Assembly (NCBI GenBank): GCA_016987375.1
Contig: PJRA01000444.1
Coordinates: forward strand, 1,305,217 to 1,318,934
Direction: 5' to 3'
Length of the DNA: 13,718 bases
Source: Brachionus koreanus
Taxonomy: Eukaryota > Rotifera > Eurotatoria > Ploima > Brachionidae
Below the pieces are notes generated by a model. The model ran no database searches and was not told the DNA's origin. It was given only the letters and a program-made list of their open reading frames with translations. Shown here one piece after another: positions 1 to 7,744 of the stretch. Numbering within the stretch: position 1 is the first letter of the stretch; every line of letters starts with the position of its first letter. The translations under genes were made by a program, and so were the position numbers.

Positions 1-420
1 ACCAAAGAGGCATTTTCATCTTGGTATTCATTTAAAAAATGCTAGAAAATTTTCTAAATTTATTTTTTCTAAATCAAAGATTTCAAATAAATTCAAATAA
101 ATGAGTCCAAATAAAAAATATTGATTTAAATAAAATTTAATTGTTATCTATCGTTATTTTTCATGAATAGACGAAATGAACATAATGTTCTTATCTAAAC
201 AAAAGTCTTATTGATAATTATAAAATAAACTTAATTAATGTAAACGTTTCTATTAATGAATAACAGATTGCTAAAAATGACTCAGCTAAGTATTTATTTA
301 CGTTTATTATTTAACGAATAATTCATTTAAAACATCAGGTTTTTCATTACATGAGTTCACTTTTCAAAAATATTAAAAATGGTTCTGTTAACAGTAAAAG
401 ACTCTGGATGATGGATGGAG
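1..420. other. AT-rich DNA, no gene seen
   Basis: No open frame of convincing length, RNA gene or repeat was recognised here. The stretch is rich in A and T runs. The bases next to 421 may be a further, unalignable part of the inverted H4 flank described at 421-746. Confidence 0.5.
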
Positions 421-445
421 GGACGAGCCTGTAAGAAAAGGCTCG
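421..445 (-). repeat. Conserved hairpin motif, copy 1
   Basis: A 25-nt motif matching 11052-11076 (opposite strand) at 23 of 25 positions. The arms CGAGCCT (424-430) and AGGCTCG (439-445) pair perfectly over 7 bp around an 8-nt loop. In both places it lies downstream of an H4 copy in the same relative orientation. Function unknown; it could be a structured RNA or a 3' boundary element. Confidence 0.6.
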
Positions 446-636
446 ACGGATACAGTTTTTTTGTTCTAATGGTTTCAACTAGAAATTCTGATTTTTGAAT
501 TTTTAAAAAAAAAATTTTTGCAAATACGCTTCATGTTATTTAAAATTAGATAGCAAACGTCTGATTGTTAATTATTAAATATGATGATTATCGTTTCTTT
601 GTTTATGTTTGACTAAGAGAGCTTGTAAAAGATGAA

Positions 637-678
637 TTGCTTTATTTTTTAATTTTTATTTTGGCCCTGGAAAGGGCC
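637..678 (-). terminator. Histone 3' processing signal of the H4 fragment
   Basis: On the minus strand, positions 678-663 form the histone mRNA stem-loop, stem GGCCCT/AGGGCC with loop TTCC. After a 15-nt gap comes AAATAAAGCAA (647-637). The same element follows the functional H4, H2A and H2B stem-loops. In intact genes these signals direct cleavage of non-polyadenylated histone mRNA by SLBP and U7 snRNP. Here they are left behind a truncated gene and probably have no role. Confidence 0.8.
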
Positions 679-719
679 AGGGTTTTAATTTATCTTGAAG
701 TTAGATTACAGTCTAGGTT

Positions 720-746
720 TTAACCACCAAAACCATACAAAGTTCT
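720..746 (-). pseudogene. Histone H4 3' fragment (last 8 codons and stop)
   Basis: The minus strand reads [12 protein letters not shown] (746-720), with codons identical to the end of the intact H4 gene at 10505-10531. Upstream of 746 the frame is lost. A 2-bp insertion next to the Arg codon still leaves ACAA and AGAACT aligned. A further island, CGTAAGACT at 852-844, matches the H4 codons for R-K-T, so a degraded remnant may reach about 860. The 3' UTR is almost identical to that of the intact gene. There is no start and no histone fold, so it is non-coding. It could be the eroded half of an ancestral inverted H4 pair. Confidence 0.85.
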
Positions 747-1843
747 CCACATTGTAATTATTCTTTATTTTGAAGATTAGTGTTGCGACTGGGCTGCTTG
801 GGATATATAGAAGAATAGTGACCAAGTAAATGAGTAACGATGAAGTCTTACGTTTTCTTTTCAAACTATTTTAAATAATATACAAATTTTAAAAGAAAAA
901 AATCCTTTAATAATTAAGTTAAATTGTCATATATATTATCTATTATGATACTGATAACAATTGAAAATTAGTAACATCAGTTAGATTCCAAAAAATAAGC
1001 ATATGAAATAATAATTTAAATTCAAGTTTAATTGAAAACACATTTTAAATTTTTATATAAGTTTCTAATTAAAAATATTTTGCACGTTCCATTCCACAGA
1101 CAACTAAAAAAATCTAATTTTAAAACTTTAAAAAAAATTCCCAAAATTGAATTAATTTTTTTGTTTAAATTAAAGTATTTAATTAAAAATTTTTATATGA
1201 TAATATCATAATAATCTCCTTTTTGATGATTAATGAAGTAACTCTATCAAAATAGCATTCAATTTTGTCTCACAGTGAACTCACAGCACTAGTAAATATC
1301 TCTTAAAATTTATTGTATCGTTGTCAATTTGAAACTTTCTTTTTAATCTTAATTGTTAAAAATGGTTTTATGTATCCATCAAAAAATTTTTTGAATTTTT
1401 TGCTATTTATAAATATTTCAATGTAAAATTAGAATTTTGGTAATCTAATGAACGGTTCCAAATATATAAATAATAAAAAGGTGTCAGAATTACAAAAATG
1501 TCGGTCCTTTGAGTGTTAAGTAACACATAATAATTTCTTGCTCTGAAACGAAAGCTTTGAAAATATAAAAACAAAATTTAAAACTTGATACAATTTTGGT
1601 TTCATTATTAGTTGCATTTTCAAGAACATTCTGGAAAAATTGTGCCAATTCAGCAAATTTGAACTAATTTGGCTGTGATTTTGCACATCATTAGCAAACT
1701 TAAATAGTGAATGTTGCACCATGTTGCATTTACAGAGCTTGAAAACACTTTTTAGATTAAAATTAGAAGCTTTTTTAGCATTCTCCTTACCAGTTAGAAT
1801 CAAAATTTTTTATTTTTACTCTTTATTGATTTAAAAAAAAAAG
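747..1843. other. AT-rich intergenic DNA
   Basis: About 1.1 kb without a recognisable gene, apart from the possible degraded H4 island near 844-860. The minus-strand open frame at 1516-1803 starts with TTG rather than ATG, has no recognisable domain and an AT-rich random composition, so it is not called. A short palindrome at 1513-1526 (GTGTTA, AG, TAACAC) is unremarkable. Confidence 0.5.
1833..1842 (-). terminator. Pol III T-run terminator of tRNA-Asp
   Basis: Ten T residues on the minus strand start two bases after the tRNA discriminator base. This is the usual RNA polymerase III terminator for a eukaryotic tRNA gene and shows the gene was once a genuine tRNA locus. Confidence 0.8.
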
Positions 1844-1939
1844 CTCCGTGACGGGGAATCAATCAATTTTGTTGCCAAAGAAAAAAACCACGGTCTCCCG
1901 CGTGACAGGCGGGGATAATCACCACTATACTATCACGGA
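1844..1939 (-). tRNA. tRNA-Asp (anticodon GTC), broken by an insertion in the T loop
   Basis: The acceptor arms TCCGTGA (1939-1933) and TCACGGA (1851-1845) pair over all 7 bp, and the discriminator is G (1844), as expected for tRNA-Asp. An A-box-like TAGTATAGTGG, the anticodon stem CCCGC/GCGGG and the loop CTGTCAC with anticodon GTC (1906-1904) are intact. The T stem is CGTGG (1892-1888) against CCCCG (1856-1852), with one T-C mismatch. The loop between them is 31 nt (1857-1887) instead of 7. The locus is therefore 96 nt long rather than 72. The extra sequence matches H2A coding DNA. The internal B box is split, so transcription and folding are probably lost and this is best read as a tRNA pseudogene. 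Confidence 0.88.
1859..1884 (+). repeat. 26-nt H2A-identical filler inside tRNA-Asp
   Basis: All 26 bases equal positions 8373-8398 in the H2A coding sequence (the stretch coding for QSILLPKK), in the same plus-strand orientation. Identity stops on both sides (A versus T before, A versus C after). The segment contains the non-repetitive core GTTGCCAAAG, so chance identity is unlikely. It looks like a templated insertion made during break repair. Confidence 0.8.
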
Positions 1940-1966
1940 TACTATGATAGTATCCGTGATAGTATA
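1926..1966. repeat. 41-bp near-perfect palindrome over the tRNA 5' end
   Basis: The arms TATACTATCACGGATACTA (1926-1944) and its exact reverse complement (1948-1966) are 19 bp each, separated by only TGA. The left arm includes the first 14 bases of the tRNA-Asp gene, so those bases are repeated inverted just upstream. The shape fits fold-back repair or template switching and could extrude as a cruciform. Confidence 0.9.
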
Positions 1967-1970
1967 ATAG

Positions 1971-1991
1971 AATAGAATAAGTTATTCTATT
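1971..1991. repeat. 21-bp palindrome
   Basis: AATAGAATAA (1971-1980), one spacer base, then its exact reverse complement (1982-1991). It follows the 41-bp palindrome by four bases and lies about 30 bp before the start of the 920-bp direct repeat. Confidence 0.8.
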
Positions 1992-2460
1992 ATTTTTCAA
2001 CTTTTATATTTAGTTTAATTTTTTTATTATTTTATGTATGTGAAAAACTCTATATATACATTTTGTTTTGATTCAATTTAAATATATTGATAAAATAAAT
2101 AGATAAAAACAGTAGGAACAGTTTTTCCTGAGATGATAGTTTAGCTGTTTGTGCTGACACTTTGATTCTTAATTTCCTCACAACCCCATAAAGGAACAAC
2201 ACAATAATATAAGCTAAGCAATGAATGGCAATATAGTATTTGGCCTTAACCTTTCTCGCTTCGGATTTTTAATATCTTTATCGGGAATAAACAGAATTTT
2301 TAAAAAAGATGTTCAAACATGACAAATCAAATCATTAATTATCTTCTGAGTCTAAAAAGAAAGCCAGTTCTTGAAACATAAAAACATTTGACAATACATG
2401 AGACGACACAAATATCGAGAATTACGTTTGATTAGCTAAAATTAAATATATTCAGAATGT

Positions 2461-2500
2461 TTGCTTTATTTGTAAATAGTTGTTGGCCTTGAAAAAGGCC
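2461..2500 (-). terminator. Histone 3' processing signal of H2B copy 1
   Basis: On the minus strand the stem-loop GGCCTT-TTTC-AAGGCC lies at 2500-2485. After a 13-nt gap comes AAATAAAGCAA (2471-2461). This is the histone stem-loop plus a presumed downstream element for U7 snRNP. It is identical to the signal of the other H2B copy. Confidence 0.88.
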
Positions 2501-2533
2501 GGGGGATTATTAATTTTGATCAGATGTATTTGT

Positions 2534-2905
2534 TTATTTTGAACTTGTGTATTTGGTGACGGCTTTTGTGCCTTCACTTACCGCATGCTTGGCCAATTCA
2601 CCAAAAGTCAACAAAAGTCGAACACTTGTTTGAATTTCACGACTTGAAATAGTCGAACGACCATTGTGAGTCGATAGTTTGGAGGCTTCAGAAGCTATTC
2701 TCTCAAATATATCATTAACAAACGAATTCATTATACTCATTGCTTTGCTTGAAACTCCAGTATCAGGATGAACTTGTTTCAATACTTTGTATATGTACAC
2801 TGAATAAGTCTCCTTTCTTTTTTTCTTTCTTTTGCCTTCGCCTTTAGCTCCCTTAATTGGCTTGACAGCTTTTTTGGCTCCTTTGCTTGGTGTTTTTGGT
2901 GGCAT
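2534..2905 (-). CDS. H2B: Histone H2B, copy 1 (altered at a conserved proline)
   Basis: Core nucleosome histone, pairing with H2A. A lysine-rich N-terminal tail (about residues 1-32) precedes the histone fold ([18 protein letters not shown] onward) and the C-terminal helix with [22 protein letters not shown]. It encodes 123 residues, one more than copy 2. The near-universal [11 protein letters not shown] reads [12 protein letters not shown] here, because AAAAGTCA (2603-2610, plus strand) replaces AGGCA. The new bases repeat the neighbouring CAAAAGTC, which suggests slippage or template switching. The frame is kept. Only 39 bp of 5' flank match copy 2, so the TATA box of copy 2 is missing and a retroelement 3' end lies there instead. 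It may be unexpressed, with the proline change arising under relaxed selection. Intronless; the ATG is fixed by alignment with copy 2. Confidence 0.92.
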   Translation of the reverse strand: MPPKTPSKGAKKAVKPIKGAKGEGKRKKKRKETYSVYIYKVLKQVHPDTGVSSKAMSIMNSFVNDIFERIASEASKLSTHNGRSTISSREIQTSVRLLLTFGELAKHAVSEGTKAVTKYTSSK

Positions 2906-2944
2906 TGTTTCTTTTCTAAGTTTTAACTTATTTGAAAATTAATT

Positions 2945-2961
2945 GACTTGACTTGACTTGA
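2945..2961 (-). repeat. Pentanucleotide tract at the element 3' end
   Basis: Plus-strand GACTT repeated three times plus GA, which is (AAGTC)n on the element strand. Short tandem tracts are common at 3' ends of non-LTR elements that lack poly(A). The tract directly abuts the left 920-bp repeat. Confidence 0.7.
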
Positions 2962-3017
2962 TAAAATTTAGTGACATTTGTCACATGGACTTCGAGATAA
3001 TGATCCCTTTTAGCCCA

Positions 3018-5914
3018 TCATTGTTTTCTTAAAACCTCATTTGTTTTTTTTCCGAACTTTTCATTGTTATATTTTTCAAGATCTAGGAAGAGACTATTGT
3101 CCGGGTCGAGTTTAAAATATCTGCTACTTGACATTTCTTTACTGTTTTTGATAATACCAAAAATTGTCGGACGAGGTTTGGTTTTGCATAGGACACCTTC
3201 ATCAATGTTTTGAGCTAGATTGTATGTCTTAATTTCTTCTCGAATCAAGTTGTTAGATTTGGCAGCTTTACATATGTATTTATTTGTCAAGTGACATGAA
3301 CGATTCATGACTGGTTCAAGGTTTACTAACTTATAAATTTCAGTTGTTTTGGTGTCTCTAGGTTTGTTCAAGGAGTACTTTATGGCTTTTCGTTGTATAA
3401 CTTCTAACAAATTTTGATTGTTCTTAGACATGATTAGTGGAGCAAAAGGAACATAGTCAATAATTGGTCTAATAAGTCCCTTGTATGTGATCATTTTTAT
3501 TCTACTAGATGCTCCCCAATTTTTTCCGCTGATCGATTTTATCATGTTTAGACGCCGAGTAGTTCGGTCTTTTATATTTTTTGCATACTCATTTAGTCTT
3601 AGACCTGGATCCAGAGTGATACCTAGAAATCTGGGGTTTTTATCACTGTTAATTGTTACTCCATCATAGTTGAGTTTTAGCTCTTTACTATAGAATCTGT
3701 TTTCACGATTAAAAAGAATAGATGCAGTTTTTTTCGTGCTCATTTTCAGTCGCCATTTGGTCATCCAGCTGTGAATTTTCTCAAGTTTTTTCTGTAGAGA
3801 AGTGTTAATATAGTCAATACTCTTTGATATCGACCAAACAGTTAAATCATCTGCAAAAGCGGCTTTATTGACGTCCAAACAGTCTATAATGTCGTTAAAG
3901 AAGATGTTAAACAATGTTGGTCCAAGGACACTGCCCTGTGGGACACCTGATTCAATTATTTTTTTTGAAGATGTGAAATTTTTTATTTTTACCTCAAAGC
4001 TTCTTCCTGTAAGGTAGTTCGCTATCCATTTTCCAAGGTAGTTTGGAATCTTAAGCTGATCTAATTTGTATAATAGACCTTTGTGCAAAACTTTATCAAA
4101 TGCTTTCTCTATGTCTATAAAAACCGCACCCATCTTTTGATTTCTATTAAAAGCAGTAAGACCAGACTGAACAATTCTGATAATTTGATCATTGGTTTGT
4201 CTTAGCTGTCTAAAACCACACTGGAAATTCGATAGTATTCTCTGCTTATGAAGCCATGTGTTTATTCTTATTTGAATCACCTTTTCTAGCAATTTAGAGA
4301 GTGTATTCAAGAGACTAATTGGTCTGTAGTTGGTTAGTTCGGTGGTATCTTTCATTGGCTTAGGAATCATTGTAACTAAGGCTGATTTCCAATTGACTGG
4401 AATATGCGAGAAAATCATTGTTGAATTAAATAGCTTTGAAAGAATTGGTAGAAAACATTTTGGGAGATTCTTGAGTAGCTTGTTCGTAATTTTGTCATTT
4501 CCAGGAGCACCTTTACCTCTAATTTTCTTAAGTAGGCTTTCAATTTCATCTGCTGAAGTAAGATTGATATCTGTCTCGTTTAGACAAAATAAGCTTGCCT
4601 CACTATTGCTGATTTCTTGATATATTTTGGGGTCGAAACTCGAATCATTTTCATTTGAAAAGGTTTTTGATAAGCTTACTGCGAAGAGCTCACAAAGCTC
4701 GAGCGGATCGCTTTTTATCTGGTTATCGTGAACAATTTTAAGGTTTTTTTCAGCCTGTACGCTTCCTATGCCATCAACCAATTTCAGCTTATTCCAGAGT
4801 TTTCCATCAGAAACTTTATGGGAGTTTAAGCCCGTGCAAAATTCTTCCCATCTACTGGAATGGAATTTTTTTAATTCATTTTTGACTTGACTGGTAAGTC
4901 TGTTCAGACTACTTTTTGTGGTTTGGTCGTGGGTTCGATGATAAAGCTTTTTTAAACTTTTTTTCTCTCTCAACAACGCAAGTATGTGTTTAGGGAGTAT
5001 TTGGAATTTTCCATCTTTGATGCTAATGCTTTTATAAGAATGAGCTTTGTCTTGAGCGTCATTGATTGCTTCTGTTATCTTATCAGCCAGATTATCAATG
5101 TCTTTCTCGGACTGTATGTTAAAACCAATGAGTGTTGCACAATTCGAAATAGCAGTCCTTTCAAGAATTAGTGGATTGAATATTTTTATTATTTTTTTTT
5201 CTATTAACCCAGGTTTTACAGGCCTATTAATTCTGAAATCAACAATTATGGGATAGTGGTCACTCCAAATGTGATCTGAGACTTTGAATGATACAAAGTG
5301 TTTTACTAGATCATTTGATGATAACGCAAGATCCAAAATGACCTTATATCCTGGTTTGTGTAGAGGCTGATAAGTCGGAGAGTGGTCATTTAGGAGGCTA
5401 AAGTCATGTTGAGAAATAAAGTCTTCAAGTTGTGTACCAGCTTGGTTAGTTTTATTGCTAAACCAAAGGCTGCTATGGGCGTTTAAGTCACCAATTATTA
5501 GGACATTTCTTCCAAGTTGAGATATTTCTTTTAGTATATCTGGATCAAAAACTTTTTTTTCTGGGCTTCTATAGATGTTTACAATGTATAGTTCTTCTCT
5601 ATTTGGTAGTACGTCTTTTATTTTGATGATTAGTACTTCCGCTTGAGTTTTGATCTTGATTTCCTCAAATTTTGTGTTTTTGTGAATAATGGTGCATACA
5701 CCACCGTATCCATCAGTACGATCAAGTCGTACCACTTCATAATTCGGGATACTAAGAGTTTTCTTTTTATTCAACCAAGTTTCATTTACACAAAGGATAT
5801 TAATTTTTTTTGTACAATAAAATCTATTACTGTGTCGATTTTGGGTATTAGCGATTGAGCATTGAAGAGAGAAATTCTCAGTTTATTACTATAGTTAGAT
5901 TGACTAAACATCAT
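3018..5914 (-). CDS. Retrotransposon ORF2: APE endonuclease and reverse transcriptase, one frameshift
   Basis: This enzyme nicks target DNA and primes reverse transcription of the element RNA. The ATGATG at 5914-5909 overlaps the ORF1 stop. After LFNAQS (the catalytic-Asn region of the APE fold) the frame shifts at an A8 run (5811-5804). It resumes before NETW (the catalytic-Glu region) and stays open to the TGA at 3020-3018. The uninterrupted 918-codon part (5774-3018) shows GDLNAH (95-100), LDLAL (147-151) and SDHYPI (171-176) of the endonuclease. The RT motifs are NYRPISLL, VFIDIEKAFD (motif A, 551-560), VPQGSVLGP (motif B, 611-619) and FADD (motif C, 640-643). No RNase H motif is evident. 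As it stands, a protein starting after the frameshift would lack two endonuclease catalytic regions. The length across the shift, about 965 residues, fits Jockey-group ORF2. Confidence 0.93.
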
Positions 5915-6808
5915 TTCCTTGATTTGAGGCAATCAACTGATTTTGATTTGAACTCGAAACTTTTTCTTTATTTATATTTTTGTTGCTTTTTTGAAAACTA
6001 TCTGCAAACGATAGGATGTCTTTGTTAGCTTTACTTAGAAGATTTTCAGTCAGTGCTTTTTTAAATACTGATAGGACTTCACTTTGTTTTGGTTCAATTT
6101 TATCCATCACTTGGGCAATGGCAAATGTGAACATATCCATGACGCGGTTTACTATAGACTCTAATTTGAGATTGATTATCTTTTCAACTCTTCCTTCTAA
6201 GTCATTAAAAATGTCACTTTTAAGGATTTTTGAGTAATTCTTTTGGAATTCGGATTCAATTCTGGTATTAGTATGTTGATTTTTATCTTGATTCGGATCT
6301 TTAATAGACCTGTTAGTTTGAATTTTAGCCATTTGGTAATTTGTAGCAGCAATAACATGTTGACATTTTCTTGAGAATGCCCAATGGTTTTCTCCACAGT
6401 TAGCACATAGTATTACTGTTGATTTGCAATTTGAAAAATTATGACCAATTTCGCCACATTTGGCGCATTTTTGTTCATGTTGGCATCTGTCTTTTGTATG
6501 GCCAAATTTGTGGCAGTTATAGCACTGCATCAATCTGACTACTGGTTCTGCAGTTTTAAGTCGAGTTAGGCCTATAAAGAATCCAGAGGAGGTAATATTG
6601 TCAAGAGTTTTTTTGTCAGTGGTTTCAGCAGTTATGATTGTTGTCGGAATTTTATCTCTAGATATTTTACGAACTGGATTTAGAATCCCTTGTTGCTCCA
6701 GTTGTTGGAGAACATCCGGATCATTAATGTTTAAATCAATAGGAATCTTTTTTAGAACAAGTTTTTGACGCTTGCTTTCGCCAATTGAATCATTTGGATG
6801 ATGTGTAA
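5904..6808 (-). CDS. Retrotransposon ORF1 (gag-like zinc-knuckle protein), 5'-truncated
   Basis: RNA-binding protein of the retrotransposon ribonucleoprotein. About 300 codons are open from the truncation at 6808 to the TAG at 5906-5904. The frame has no ATG before the one at 6530-6528, which lies just in front of the knuckles, so the true start was lost with the 5' end. The visible N-terminal part (KLVLKKIPIDLNI, then TSSGFFIGLTRLKTAEPVVRL) fits the RRM-like region of Jockey-group gag. Three knuckles follow: CYNCHKFGHTKDRC and CAKCGEIGHNFSNC (both CX2CX4HX4C), then CANCGENHWAFSRKC (CX2CX3HX6C). The roughly 150-residue C-terminal tail is rich in Lys, Asn and Ser. The stop overlaps the ORF2 start by 11 nt. 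Confidence 0.88.
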
Positions 6809-7248
6809 TTTTTATTATTTTATGTATGTGAAAAACTCTATATATACATTTTGTTTTGATTCAATTTAAATATATTGATAAAATAAATAGATAAAAACAG
6901 TAGGAACAGTTTTTCCTGAGATGATAGTTTAGCTGTTTGTGCTGACACTTTGATTCTTAATTTCCTCACAACCCCATAAAGGAACAACACAATAATATAA
7001 GCTAAGCAATGAATGGCAATATAGTATTTGGCCTTAACCTTTCTCGCTTCGGATTTTTAATATCTTTATCGGGAATAAACAGAATTTTTAAAAAAGATGT
7101 TCAAACATGACAAATCAAATCATTAATTATCTTCTGAGTCTAAAAAGAAAGCCAGTTCTTGAAACATAAAAACATTTGACAATACATGAGACGACACAAA
7201 TATCGAGAATTACGTTTGATTAGCTAAAATTAAATATATTCAGAATGT

Positions 7249-7288
7249 TTGCTTTATTTGTAAATAGTTGTTGGCCTTGAAAAAGGCC
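7249..7288 (-). terminator. Histone 3' processing signal of H2B copy 2
   Basis: Stem-loop GGCCTT-TTTC-AAGGCC on the minus strand (7288-7273), a 13-nt gap, then AAATAAAGCAA (7259-7249). The stem-loop is the SLBP binding site of histone mRNA. The downstream motif is a candidate U7 target or a poly(A) signal, since it contains AATAAA. Confidence 0.9.
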
Positions 7289-7321
7289 GGGGGATTACTA
7301 ATTTTGATCAGATGTATTTGT

Positions 7322-7690
7322 TTATTTTGAACTTGTGTATTTGGTGACGGCTTTTGTGCCTTCACTTACCGCATGCTTGGCCAATTCACCAGGCAACAAA
7401 AGTCGAACACTTGTTTGAATTTCACGACTTGAAATAGTCGAACGACCATTGTGAGTCGATAGTTTGGAGGCTTCAGAAGCTATTCTCTCAAATATATCAT
7501 TAACAAACGAATTCATTATACTCATTGCTTTGCTTGAAACTCCAGTATCAGGATGAACTTGTTTCAATACTTTGTATATGTACACTGAATAAGTCTCCTT
7601 TCTTTTTTTCTTTCTTTTGCCTTCGCCTTTAGCTCCCTTAATTGGCTTGACAGCTTTTTTGGCTCCTTTGCTTGGTGTTTTTGGTGGCAT
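7322..7690 (-). CDS. H2B: Histone H2B, copy 2 (intact)
   Basis: Core histone partner of H2A. It encodes 122 residues: a basic tail with a KKKRKE segment, then the histone fold with [20 protein letters not shown] and [17 protein letters not shown]. The [19 protein letters not shown] stretch is diverged from the more usual HYNKRSTITSREIQTAVR. The conserved [26 protein letters not shown] ends the protein. The proline at residue 100 is present, unlike copy 1, and the lysine in AVTKYT corresponds to the well-known ubiquitination site. The gene is intronless and keeps both an upstream TATA box and the 3' stem-loop. It is divergent from H2A with 350 bp between the start codons, the common H2A-H2B pair arrangement, so it is the likely functional copy. 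Confidence 0.97.
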   Translation of the reverse strand: MPPKTPSKGAKKAVKPIKGAKGEGKRKKKRKETYSVYIYKVLKQVHPDTGVSSKAMSIMNSFVNDIFERIASEASKLSTHNGRSTISSREIQTSVRLLLPGELAKHAVSEGTKAVTKYTSSK

Positions 7691-7744
7691 TGTTTCTTTT
7701 CTAAGTTTTAACTTATTTGAAAATTAATTAGTTAAAATATTTGT

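Larger units (their letters stand above)
421..746 (-). repeat. Inverted diverged copy of the H4 3' end and downstream flank
   Basis: Read on the minus strand, this stretch aligns with the H4 gene end and its downstream DNA on the plus strand from about 10505. It covers the last codons, a near-identical 3' UTR, the stem-loop, the AAATAAAGCAA element and then diverged flank with shared islands. Examples are TTAAAAATTCAAAA and a block ending TTAGAACAAAAA (457-469 here, about 10781-10792 there). A hairpin at 421-445 then matches 11052-11076. The H4 side has roughly 250 extra bases between the last two blocks. Sequence beyond the mRNA 3' end is copied, so this is a DNA-level duplication rather than a retrocopy. 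Confidence 0.75.
2021..2944 (-). repeat. ~920-bp direct repeat, left copy (contains H2B copy 1)
   Basis: The block aligns base for base with 6809-7729. I found only one substitution (2510 T, 7298 C) and one replaced stretch inside H2B (8 bases here, 5 there). Homology ends at the T run at 2021 on the left and at AATTAATT (2944) on the right, exactly where the retroelement begins. Besides H2B and its 3' signals, positions 2021-2460 hold no recognisable gene. Left of 2021 the sequence is unrelated to what precedes the right copy. Confidence 0.93.
2945..6808 (-). mobile_element. Jockey-like non-LTR retrotransposon, 5'-truncated
   Basis: A two-ORF non-LTR (LINE) element on the minus strand. ORF1 is a gag-like protein with three zinc knuckles. 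ORF2 is an APE endonuclease plus reverse transcriptase without a visible RNase H domain. This layout and the knuckle spacing are typical of the Jockey group. The 5' end is cut inside ORF1 at 6808, the start of the right direct repeat. The element then has a short 3' UTR and a (GACTT)3 tract at 2945-2959 next to the left repeat. ORF2 is open except for one A-run frameshift, and the flanking repeats are almost identical, so the insertion looks young. A related older 3' fragment lies at 9577-9904. The exact 3' end is uncertain: similarity between the two copies stops at 2996. Confidence 0.9.
6809..7729 (-). repeat. ~920-bp direct repeat, right copy (contains H2B copy 2)
   Basis: The partner of 2021-2944 in the same orientation. 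Its left edge abuts the truncated 5' end of the retroelement, with a short shared TAATTTTT at the joint. Its right edge at 7729 runs on into the H2B promoter DNA, which the left copy lacks. The arrangement flank-T-element-T-flank is that of a target-site duplication, but about 50-100 times longer than usual. Positions 6809-7248 hold no recognisable gene. Confidence 0.93.

Noticed and set aside
663..682. Alternative pairing CCCTGG/CCAGGG at the H4-fragment stem-loop
   Set aside because: The canonical 6-bp histone stem with a 4-nt loop explains the sequence; the alternative arises from one flanking change.
1074..1088. 15-nt match AATATTTTGCACGTT with 11623-11637
   Set aside because: A single match of this length is expected by chance in AT-rich DNA of this size, and flanks do not match.
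1516..1803. 95-codon open frame on the minus strand
   Set aside because: It starts with TTG, has no recognisable domain and lies in AT-rich intergenic DNA without promoter or poly(A) support.
4330..4620. Plus-strand open frames inside the retroelement (also 3481, 4986, 5062, 5643, 6016)
   Set aside because: They are antisense shadows of ORF1 and ORF2 with no independent support.
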